This document shows positions 52,101 through 59,769 of a DNA stretch of 64,000 nt, piece after piece (positions within the stretch are counted from its first letter, which is position 1; every line of letters begins with the position of its first letter). Source of the stretch: Undaria pinnatifida (taxonomy: Eukaryota; Sar; Phaeophyceae; Laminariales; Alariaceae); the NCBI GenBank assembly GCA_012845835.1, contig JABAKD010000011.1, positions 5,877,730-5,941,729 of the forward strand, given 5' to 3'. A program made the translations under genes and the position numbers. The notes under the pieces were generated by a model that was not told the DNA's origin, searched no databases, and saw only the letters and a list, made by a program, of their open reading frames with translations.

Positions 52101-54408
52101 TGAGCGCGACAACGCAAGCAGGCAGACAAGAACAAGTGTTGCTGAGAGCCACGTTATATTCTGCAGGCAGACAAGAACAAGTGTTGATGAGAGCCATGAT
52201 ATATTCTGCGAGTAGTTCATGTTTCCTTTTTCCTCTTTGATGTTGCTGTTGCTGTTCTTTGAATCACAAGGGTGATAAAGACACCACCAACAAATTTGCG
52301 GATTTTTCCCAAGTACCGCTGACACTCAACTCTGTGACGGACCGCCGTCCAGACGTAATATACTGCTGTTATTTTGTCAGGAACATCTTAACCCCTTTAG
52401 AACCCCCAAACCCCTCCCTATACTAATTCCAACTTATGTGTCCCCAAAAACGGGTTTCCAGTCGTAAAGGCGTTAATGTGTGAATGACGTGACCAACAAC
52501 AGCCGTTTCTTTGCTGCCACTTCAACCACATGCTCAACGCTGCTGCGTATGCGTGTTTATCTTTATAAACTTGCTTTACCCACCCACCGACATCCGTGTC
52601 GGCTCGTCACCGTAGAGACAAACCCTCTCTAGTCCCAAACTTCGAGACATGCATATTGCCGTATGCATCGGGCGCACGACGCATGCTACGATAGAGATTT
52701 GCAACACCCCTTGTTTTCTGGGGTTCCTCAAATGGGGAGAACTCAAGACAAGTCCTCCTTAACCCCTTTGGAGCCCCCGAACCCCTCCGTATACTAAGTC
52801 CAAGTAATTTTGTCCCCCAAAACGGGCTTCCAGTTGTAAAGGGGTTAACCCAAAAAACTGTTTTGGACAAAAGTAAACCTGCTTTATCGCGGATGGAAAA
52901 TCCCATGTCTAGGTATACAACAAGAGTCATGCAAAACCAAATAGCCTTTTTCCTGACGATTTTGGGTTAAGGATCCCTGCCATTCAGAAAACAAAATAGC
53001 CAAAAAAAGGTATACCTCTATCGTATGCATCGGATGTGCGACAGCAAGATACCAGGTACAAACGGTGTACTCATGCATGTGGCGTCCGGGTTGTTTTCTT
53101 GGAGCATGGCGGCGGAGCTTTTGGTATTTCCAAGCCGCCAGTTTGCACCTACAAATAATCATGGACCTTCTCCGCTTCACATGATTTGTCCCATGTTTCC
53201 TTCCTGAGCGAGCGTAGCGGGCGACGAATGCCGCCCGCGGAGCGAAGCGCCTTGTAAGCCGTACATATTAACCCTTACAGGACCTCCGTCGACAGCGACC
53301 AAAAACAGCGACGAGCACGATGTTATGAAGCCGCTATTGACAGAAGTGCACGCGGCAGTACGAGTATGACCATGCCGCCCGCAGTGTCGTGCAGTCCCGT
53401 ACGTTGCAGTTCGGACACATCCCCTATCCCAGCAGCTACATAACAGCCTCGCCTTCTTCGTGTGGCCGATGCCGTTATCGTCACACCACCATTTCGACAT
53501 GCTTTCACACACCTGACAGATCACGATCTAGACCATATATATCATATATACCATATAGATCATCTAGATCATCTAGATCATCTACTGTAGATCCTATATC
53601 TCTCGTAACGATATGCTGTGCAGGATCCGTGTACTGTAGTACAGATCCAACCGAGCAAACATACGCTATTAATACATCATCAGATCATTCGGCTCTCGCT
53701 CAGCAACATTATCTGTACGTCATGCAGATCAAGTAGACCAAGGATCTGTCTGCCCTGGAAGACACAGATAATCTATAGATCATCTGTAGGGAGCTGATCT
53801 GTCCGATATGTGCATGTTACCCCCTCTGAAGCCCCAAAGGTGTTTGACACGGTAACACCTTATGTACTCCAAGTATACCAGGTACATACCAAGGACGAGG
53901 ATTCAGGCTATCACACGTAAAGGTCGATGATGGTAGAGCAGCGTCAACAACAAGAACAACAACACCAACATCAACACCAACACCAACACCAACACCAACA
54001 CCAACACAATAACACCACCACCACCACCACCAACAACAACAGCAGCACCAACAATCATGACCACAACACCGACACACCACCACCATCAAAAACCACAACA
54101 AAAAGACCACAAGGAGACAAATATACTTACCATTATAGTGGACAAAAAATAAGACACCTCCCAATAAAAACTCACTCATATAGTATATTACGAGTACCAA
54201 CAACGCAGCTTGCAAAGATGAGTATTGACCTGAAATTCGTCAAACTCACGGCTGACGTCCTTGAAAATTAGTTAGAAAATATGCACAAACCCACCGAAAA
54301 ACGCTAGCGAGCCCATCCCGTAGTTCGCCCCCATGCTCGCCGCGTAAAATGGCACAGAGTGTCCGCGGTATGTCGCCAACAACGTTCCTGCGGCGACGCC
54401 AGCGAAGA
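45926..54408 (-). CDS. Tim17/22/23-like small membrane protein, partial gene
   Basis: Three minus-strand exons join perfectly, all at phase 1: 54408-54295, 51058-50957 and 46131-45926. They encode Val-Phe-Ala-Gly-Val-Ala-Ala-Gly..., two or more short Gly/Ala-rich hydrophobic spans, then ARGGKRDALGYAGAGWVAGM, GGRYQALVAGATMAAVGYGG, and a charged Glu/Arg tail ending in TGA at 45926. The order 'Arg-Gly-Gly-Lys-Arg-Asp-Ala...Gly-x-Gly...Ala-Gly' followed by another Gly-rich span resembles the Tim17/Tim22/Tim23 and complex I B14.7 superfamily of mitochondrial inner-membrane proteins. That family call is inference. The N-terminal exon was not found. The introns are 3.2 and 4.8 kb, and one holds hAT-A. 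Confidence 0.6.
46270..46690 (+). repeat. Left subterminal minisatellite of hAT-A
   Basis: About nine units of ~42 bp: 'gagctatag(n)cgatagctc' then 'atctgcacatgttttc(n)a(n)gctt'. Some units carry the variant 'gagctacatgatccgcacatg'. Confidence 0.85.
46979..47476 (+). CDS. Putative small cargo gene inside hAT-A
   Basis: Not recognised. A first exon (46979-47031; Met-Ala-Thr-Thr-Arg-Gly-Ser-Ser-Ser...) ends at a strong donor (cca|gtaaga), and a 42-nt intron to 47073 joins phase 2 in frame to a second exon ending in TAG at 47474. The product is ~151 residues: a Ser-rich start, a basic stretch, an ordinary-looking segment around AEMVMFLNDNIDHIPIEVP, and an acidic repeat-like tail (AGEAGFAGEAG, AGEAESSGEEG). 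Third codon positions are GC-rich, as in the genuine genes here. The very short intron is the weak point. It could be a captured host-gene fragment. Confidence 0.45.
47477..47984. other. hAT-A interior right of the cargo gene
   Basis: T runs (47540-47612) and two TACCAGGCAT-like variants (47782, 47806). No gene is seen. Confidence 0.4.
47985..48560 (+). repeat. Right subterminal minisatellite of hAT-A
   Basis: About thirteen units of the same ~42-bp repeat, in the same orientation as the left array. The last unit merges with the inverted terminal repeat through 'gagctagctcatgagctgtc'. Confidence 0.85.
48745..48865 (+). repeat. Dispersed repeat R12, copy 1
   Basis: 'tgccttcggaggcca(c/a)cgtcggca' through 'ggatcgatccg' matches 51815-51920 in order and orientation. 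T runs with cgtttt units follow. Confidence 0.6.
49005..49215 (+). repeat. Dispersed repeat R11, copy 1
   Basis: 'gctgacactcaacgctgtga' and 'ttgctgacacttcaac' are shared with 51085-51300 and 52268-52560. No coding capacity. Confidence 0.6.
50957..51058 (-). CDS. Tim17-like gene, middle exon
   Basis: 102 bp bounded by an outstanding acceptor (ttccctctgtgctctccgcag) and donor (atcg|gtgagatg). It encodes Ser-Glu-Ala-Leu-Ile-Arg-Lys-Ala-Arg-Gly-Gly-Lys-Arg-Asp-Ala-Leu-Gly-Tyr and then a Gly/Ala membrane span ending Leu-Pro-Ile. Phase 1 on both sides matches both neighbouring exons. Confidence 0.65.
51085..51300 (+). repeat. Dispersed repeat R11, copy 2
   Basis: Matches 49005-49215, with a hairpin-like 'atactactattagtagtat' (51190-51209) in its middle. 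Confidence 0.6.
51498..51755 (+). repeat. 126-bp tandem duplication
   Basis: 'ctgttggcattttttcaagt' through 'cggggagcgtgcgcagct' occurs twice, about 126 bp apart. Each copy ends in a GC-rich string related to the palindromic family at 53207-53264. Confidence 0.85.
51815..51920 (+). repeat. Dispersed repeat R12, copy 2
   Basis: Second copy of 48745-48865; both copies end near 'ggatcgatcc'. Confidence 0.6.
52268..52560 (+). repeat. Dispersed repeat R11, copy 3, interrupted by a MITE
   Basis: Homologous to the other two copies on both sides of the piggyBac-type MITE at 52388-52476, giving a clear nested insertion. Confidence 0.65.
52388..52476 (+). mobile_element. piggyBac-type MITE, copy 4
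   Basis: The best copy: TTAACCCCTTTAGAACC at left and GTCGTAAAGGCGTTAA at right, so the ends are inverted repeats bounded by TTAA. It is inserted within dispersed repeat R11. Confidence 0.8.
52673..53030. repeat. GTGCTACRATAGAG inverted-end repeat, copy 2, with nested MITE
   Basis: Left end 'gcatgctacgatagagat', right end 'acctctatcgtatgcat'. The interior has 'gacgattttgggttaagga' as at 43022-43300. A piggyBac-type MITE (52759-52848) is nested inside. Confidence 0.55.
52759..52848 (+). mobile_element. piggyBac-type MITE, copy 5
   Basis: TTAACCCCTTTGGAGCC...GTTGTAAAGGGGTTAA, 90 bp, both TTAA borders intact. Confidence 0.8.
53207..53264 (+). repeat. GC-rich palindromic repeat, copy 1
   Basis: 'gagcgagcgtagcgggcgac' then 'gaatgccgcccgcggagcga' and 'agcgccttgtaa'. 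GGGCG...CGCCC forms a stem. Inverted copy at 55395-55446, diverged copy at 59532-59582, partial relatives ending the 126-bp repeat at 51605 and 51725. Confidence 0.7.
53518..53805. repeat. AGATC-rich cluster
   Basis: 'atcatctag' runs in tandem (53560-53585) and 'agatc' recurs throughout. 'gacagatca' at the left is inverted as 'tgatctgtc' at the right, so a decayed TIR element is possible. A similar AGATC-rich stretch lies at 56565-56662. Confidence 0.4.
53940..54060 (+). repeat. CAACAC/ACC microsatellite
   Basis: Runs of (CAACAC)n followed by (CAC)n and (AAC)n. Confidence 0.9.
54295..54408 (-). CDS. Tim17-like gene, internal exon
   Basis: 114 bp. The only in-frame acceptor that avoids an upstream stop is ccag|tcttcgctgg; the poly-C/T tract at 54448-54470 (plus-strand G run) can serve as its pyrimidine tract. 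The donor is ttcg|gtgggt. It encodes Phe-Ala-Gly-Val-Ala-Ala-Gly-Thr-Leu-Leu, then Ala-Ser-Met-Gly-Ala-Asn-Tyr-Gly-Met-Gly-Ser-Leu-Ala-Phe-Phe. Confidence 0.55.
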
Positions 54409-54597
54409 CTGGCAGGGATTGGGTTTTCCCCGAGGAGGCGTGGTCGTTGGGGGGAGGGGGGGGGGGGGGGAGCGTCACGGGAGATCAAATAATGCGCGCG
54501 TTTTCAGGTGGGGTTCGTTACCCATGGATGTTCGTTAACCAGATTTTCCGATGGCGTTCGTCAATGCGGCAGTGGCACGGCTTGTTGTCGAATACCA

Positions 54598-54728
54598 CAG
54601 TTGTTCCTCTACAGTGCCGGTATGATACAGCCGGAAACACCGGTACTATGGCGGCAACCGGCACTACAGACCGGCAATAGAGCGGAAACCGGCACTACTC
54701 AACCGGCACTATATAGGGACCACTACTG
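54598..54728. repeat. GGCACTATA-repeat element, copy 4, with a 116-bp duplication of its right end
   Basis: The left end 'cagttgttcctctacagtgccgg' and right end 'ccggcactatatagggacca' are inverted. The right end plus following DNA is repeated at 54811-54925 with 116-bp spacing (first from 54695). Confidence 0.55.
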
Positions 54729-55394
54729 CAGAAGGGGTTGAAGAACAAGGGGTGATGGAGATAATGACATCTCTTTGCTGTATATAGCGGACGCAGAGGC
54801 CTCTGATGTACTACTCAACCGGCACTATATAGGGACCACTACTGCAGAAGGGATTGAAGAACAAGGGGTGATGGAGATAATGACATCTCTTTGCTGTATA
54901 TAGCGGACGCAAAGGCCTCTGATGCTGCTTCACGACGACTGTACGGCTGGTGAGAGGGACGAGCGTTACCCGTATGATTTTGTTGCCCAACACTACCGAC
55001 GGCACAAACACGGCGATGGCGCGGCTCGTTGTTTAACCACATAAATCGAGGGACAAGGTTTTGAGGATAGCTGTTTTGATACTGGTACAAAGCAGTACCA
55101 GGTACGCCATAGTCCATAGCTTATCGACTTCGCTGTTGGTGGCGCAGAGCACCCGCATCTGCACCCACTTGCGACTTACGCCTTACACCTCATCGCAAAG
55201 GGGCGATTTCAAGTGGCCATCTCTATACAAAACTAGCTGCTGCTGGAGTGTTAAAACTAGCTGCTGCTTAGGTGTTGTAGCGCCGCGCTCATATCATAGC
55301 TCAATACCATGTTCACCATGCTGCGTTCCTAGCCGGGAAAAGGAAACTGATGATGTGGTGCTTTTGTAGTAATCTTGTGGCTACCGTAAGACAC

Positions 55395-55446
55395 ACAAGG
55401 CGCTTCGCTCCGCGGGCGGCATTCGCCGCCCGCTAAGCTCGCTCAA
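55395..55446 (-). repeat. GC-rich palindromic repeat, copy 2 (inverted)
   Basis: 'aaggcgcttcgctccgcggg' then 'cggcattcgccgcccgctaa' is the inverse of 53207-53264. Confidence 0.7.
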
Positions 55447-55449
55447 CAA

Positions 55450-56150
55450 CAAAAAATAAAGCAAATTATGTCAAGCGGACAGAAGTTCACGACTGACGGC
55501 AAGCGCAAAATCGGCGACTTTGATAATGCCAATAGTTCCGCCGCCATGCTCCAGGAACACAGCCCGGACGCCCCATGGATGAGTATACCGTGCGTTATAT
55601 TGCTTTATGCACCCGCTATGTTTATGCTTGTCTCGAAGTTTGCCACTACATAGAGATATTATTTTCTCGTCTCCTTTCTCTGGGATGACGAATCAGCACG
55701 GACACTGGTTGTGCTGGATGTCGATGGGTGGAAAAAGCAGATGAACAGAAAACATACACGTCAGTCACTCCTTATGTTCTTCGTGCTAAAAAATGATACT
55801 ACGTCTAGACAGCGGTCCGGTCGGTCACGAGCTGAGTGTCAGCGGTTACTGGAAAAAATCCAAATTAGTGGTTGGTGTGGCTTATTGTTACCATCATAAG
55901 CCTTCAAAGAACAACAGCATCCGGGGTCCAACGCCCGAATGGGTAGGGTGGACCGTAACTGGACCAAGTCCGGCGGAAGGCTGTTTTCTCATGGCCGGGG
56001 GTTTCGTTAGTGGGTGAGCTTGCCCAAGTCCCACACAACCCGGAATGACGGCGTCCCCGACAGCTATGCTATTTCCACCGCACATGATCCCCAGGGGTCA
56101 GGTCGGGTCGACATACTCAAACATCCGTATACAACGGCAGCGTGCGCTGC
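55450..56150. other. Unassigned region
   Basis: A plus-strand open frame at 55468-55653 begins Met-Ser-Ser-Gly-Gln-Lys-Phe and has a hydrophobic end; without homology or splice support I do not call it a gene. Nothing else is recognisable. Confidence 0.3.
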
Positions 56151-56160
56151 TGGAGTAGTA

Positions 56161-56453
56161 ACGTGGACCGCCGGTAGGGACAGCTCGCGCTATCGCTATC
56201 ACGGGAACTGAAGGTCACGCCAGAAACCCAGCTGGATTGCGAATGCAGTTGAGTCAAATAGACACACGACGTGGATAAAAATACGTGGACGGTAGGGACA
56301 GCTCGCGCTATCATCATCACGGGAACTGAAGGACACGCCAGAAAACCAGCTGGATTGCGAATGCAGTTGAGTTAAATAGACACACGACGTGGATGAAAAT
56401 ACGTGGAAGTGCGGTGAGCTTAAGCTTTATGTTTCCCCATTCGCGGAGTAAAA
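56161..56453 (+). mobile_element. tRNA-derived SINE, family C, internally duplicated
   Basis: The body unit 'ggtagggacagctcgcgcta' to 'cacacgacgtggat' occurs twice with 118-bp spacing (56173 and 56291), then the common 3' end 'gcggtgagcttaagcttta' and a decayed tail. The tRNA head is missing. Confidence 0.7.
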
Positions 56454-56669
56454 AGCAACAACTAACAGCAACAGCAAAGAGGAAAAAAGAAAAAAGGACA
56501 TACACATTCCACCCCATAGGCAAACGTGCGTATAAGAGCTATTAATAGTGTATAAGAGCTGCTACAGCAGTAGATCGTACAGATCCCACCCCGAAAGTAT
56601 CATCTAGGCCCCGTAGATCCATACAGATTAGGGATCTATTTACTCAAAAAGATCTAGATCCCGATATAG

Positions 56670-57007
56670 TAGAGCTGTGAGTCGGCACGACTTAAGCCGC
56701 CAACTAGTTATTAGCCAGGCTACTAGTTAGTCATTTCCCGGAAGTGCCTGCTGCTATCCGACTTATTTGGTTTCCATACGTACGTGTGGGAACGATTGCT
56801 CAACGTGGGATTATTGTTTTAGTTTTTCCCGCGCCCCTTTCGGCCCGGGTAGGCTAACTTGGTCCGCATCGCTCGCCCGACTTAAGTCGGCAAGTCATTT
56901 GGGCATCAGCTGGAATCACCAGCCGTTTTGCCGCCCAAAGTCAGTTAGTCGGCTAAGGGCGCCTCCCGATTATTTTTTAGTCCACATCTTGCCGACTCAC
57001 AGCTCTA
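56670..57007. mobile_element. hAT-like MITE (hAT-C)
   Basis: A 338-bp element with 18-bp perfect inverted ends TAGAGCTGTGAGTCGGCA. TAGAG fits hAT ends. The 8-bp flanks CGATATAG and CGAAATAC match at six positions, consistent with an aged target duplication. AGTCGGC recurs inside (56889, 56949). No ORF. Confidence 0.7.
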
Positions 57008-58004
57008 CGAAATACCCTGGTAGGGGTATGGTCTGTTCGAGGTTTGGTAACAAAAGTAAGAAATGTGTAATCTTTACTCACTCCGCCAGAACAAGGATGT
57101 ATCCTAGAGCCGGGCTTGGGGTTTCTTACCTAGAGTACGGATAATTTAGTCGCGTCCGTAAACGGTGAATCCGTGTTGACGATCCATGTTACTGCTGAGC
57201 TGCTAAACTGTGTTTCACGGCAAGCATCGTACCTGGTGGCAAGTTTTTGTCGACAACGGCGGTACAGGCAGCGAGAAGCAGCAGCAGGAGCAGCAGCAGA
57301 GCAGCAGCCGGGAACCGAACTCGAAAACATGGAACCACACCGGAACCACACGACATCCCCCCTTCTTGCTCTACATCTTTACATTTTCAAAAAACAAATG
57401 AGTGCAGTCCGCACACTGCACGCTTGAAGGACGCCGCAAAGCTAGTAGTGTCGCTTAGGCACAATGGTGTAGCTCCCACGCCCTCCTCCTCTTCCCTCTC
57501 ATTCTCCTTTACCCCTCTCTGTCTGCCAACGCTTTCTTTCCTATGCTCGAGCTCAGATCTGCTCTCATACAACCACTTACAACATAATTCGATCTTCTGA
57601 GAGGCCCTGAGAGGCCTTCATTCTTTCGCTTTCAACACTAAATTTAAGACATTCTCCTCTCCGGACGACTGAGCGGGCTCGGATGCCTGAAACAGCGCTT
57701 CTCTCAGCGTTTTTTTTTTTTTTCAAAATTCAAGTCTTAAAAGTCATTTGTTGGGAGAAGTTGATTTTTTTGCTTCCCCACGTTTAAAACTCCTGATTTT
57801 TGGGAATACCACATACTACCCGGACACCGCCTCCTCTCGTTACTTGCGGAACGGTCCAGCTTTTCTTTGATTTCTTCCTTCCCCTTTTTTTTGAACGAGT
57901 AGTTGCACGAAGCTTTCTTCTTTCGTACCAGAAGAGGTCCCATCCTGATCATCTCAGGTTGGCTCACCACTTCGTCAGCTCAGCTCCGATCAGCAGCGCA
58001 CAGC

Positions 58005-58315
58005 AGCGCTAGCTCGGCAGCGTAGCGCTAGCTCAGCGGCGCAGCGCCGTGCAGTGCCGTTCCCTGGCGTGCCCTGCCATGCGGTGCGGTACTGCTGTGC
58101 GATGCTGTGCGGTGTTGTTATTCGAAGTGTCTTCGACCGGTACTACTGCCGTACGTACCAGGTACTGTACGTTGAATCACAAAAAAATGCTCACACAGCT
58201 GTGCTCAGCCCAGCTATAGCTCAGCAGCGCAGCGCAGTGCCGTGCAGTGCCGTACGGTGCCGTGCCTTGCCCTGCAGTGCTGTACCGTGCTGCGCTGTGC
58301 TTTACTTCGAACACA
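58005..58315 (+). repeat. GCAGTGCCGT-rich duplicated blocks
   Basis: 58010-58110 and 58205-58310 share 'agctcagc(g/a)gcgcagcgc' and 'gtgcagtgccgt', with further drifted 10-mers of the same type. Confidence 0.6.
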
Positions 58316-58355
58316 CAGCAGTACCAAGTATCATGCGGTACCCGGTACCGACCTA

Positions 58356-59259
58356 CCGTAAACTACACAAGATAACACACCCCCGGTGATACATTTGAGC
58401 CCTTGAAAATATTATCACCGGGTGTGGTATCCTGTGGGGCGATAGGTATCTTGTGTAGCCCCGGTGATAGGGTGCTGGTCGCGGCGGCCCCCAGGGGGTG
58501 TGATAAACCAGGGGGTGTGATAGCACGTCCGACCACCCACAGGGTACGTTTGGGGGTGTGATAAATGTGGGGGTGTGATAAACCAGGCGGTGTGATAGCA
58601 CGTCTGAACACCCACAGGGTGTGTTTGGGGGTGTGATAAATGAGGGGGTGTGATAAACCAGGGGGTGTGATAACCTCCGAGCACCCACAGGTCGTGCTTG
58701 GGGGGGGATACCGAAACACTCCTTGTAGAGTTGAGCCGCTGCTGGTGAGGCGGTGCGGGGGCTGTCATGTTGGTGCCTGCTGCTGCTGCTGCTGGTAGAT
58801 CAGCAGCAGCAGGACGAGGACTCGTGGCAGGAGTCGCTTGTGTAGGAGAAGTGCGCTCGAGTTGAAAGAACGACGTGATCTGTGGCGCCTGCTGTACTGC
58901 TGCGGTCGAAGCAGGTGTCGGAGAAGCGGGGGCACTTGCAGAGGCATTCTGCTCTCCCTCAACGTTCATGTTCTTGGAGGTCTCCACACGGGGTGTTCCC
59001 CCCGCACACAGGGTGTGGTGTTGTGTGCCCATGGGGCAGATGTCCCAAGACCCCGGTGGTAGAAAGGAGGGGCCCCGTGAATGTATGCGGCGTAACTAAA
59101 ATTATCACCGGGGTGTGGTATCTTGTGTAGCCCCGGTGGCATATCGATGGTTGCAAAAATGCGCCCAAAGTTATCACCGGGGTGTCGTATTCTGTGGGGG
59201 GGGTGTTCTGTGGGGGGTGTAATATCTTATGTGGGTGTGTTATCTTGTGTAGTTTACGG
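58356..59259. mobile_element. TIR element with TA duplication and subterminal repeats
   Basis: The ends are inverted repeats identical over 27 bp (29 counting the flanking TA; start CCGTAAACTACACAAG). The TA on each side is the likely target duplication, as for Tc1/mariner-type elements; the superfamily is otherwise unproven. Subterminal DNA repeats 'ttatcaccgggg' and 'gggggtgtgataa' (58380-58700, 59100-59230). A minus-strand open frame from 58969 is rich in Ala/Ser/Pro and contains a QITSFF motif; it may be a captured coding piece. No transposase. Confidence 0.75.
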
Positions 59260-59531
59260 TATATGTACATGTGTACAAGTACTTGTATATTTTTTTCGAT
59301 TTCTTCATTATATTATCCTCTCTCGGGTCCGCCTGTTTCTTTTCTCGAAAATTGAAAATTACACCCATACTGGCGATCAGAACGTGACATCGCCAACAAG
59401 AACACACAGCACAACACAGGGCAATCAGCTCTGCGTATAAAGCAGCTCTTGACATTATCAAATCGCTACGAGATGCACAAAATCATGGCCCTCTTCTTTC
59501 TGCCGCCTTCACATTTAGTTGTATTTTTCCT

Positions 59532-59582
59532 TGCGCGAGCGTGGCGCGCGGCGTCAGCCGCCCGCGGAGCGGAGCCCTTGTA
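59532..59582 (+). repeat. GC-rich palindromic repeat, copy 3
   Basis: 'gcgcgagcgtggcgcgcggc' then 'gtcagccgcccgcggagcgg' and 'agcccttgtaa', diverged from 53207-53264. Confidence 0.6.
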
Positions 59583-59627
59583 ATGACGTACCAGGTACCA
59601 GGTACTGGCATTGACTCTGTTATACAT

Positions 59628-59629
59628 CG

Positions 59630-59692
<63 letters not shown>
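59628..59692 (+). repeat. (GTT)n microsatellite
   Basis: About 21 GTT units directly followed by the dispersed 65-bp repeat seen at 2614-2690. Confidence 0.95.
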
Positions 59693-59693
<1 letters not shown>

Positions 59694-59765
59694 CCTCACA
59701 TTAACTCGCATAATCAAGTCCGTGGTCACAGGACAGGCTCCAGTCACTCTGGAGCTGAGGAATAC
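59693..59765 (-). repeat. Dispersed 65-bp repeat, copy 2
   Basis: Near-identical to 2614-2690 through 'tcactctggagc'. On the minus strand it precedes an (AAC)n tail, as a SINE 3' end would. Confidence 0.5.
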
Positions 59766-59769
59766 CCTA

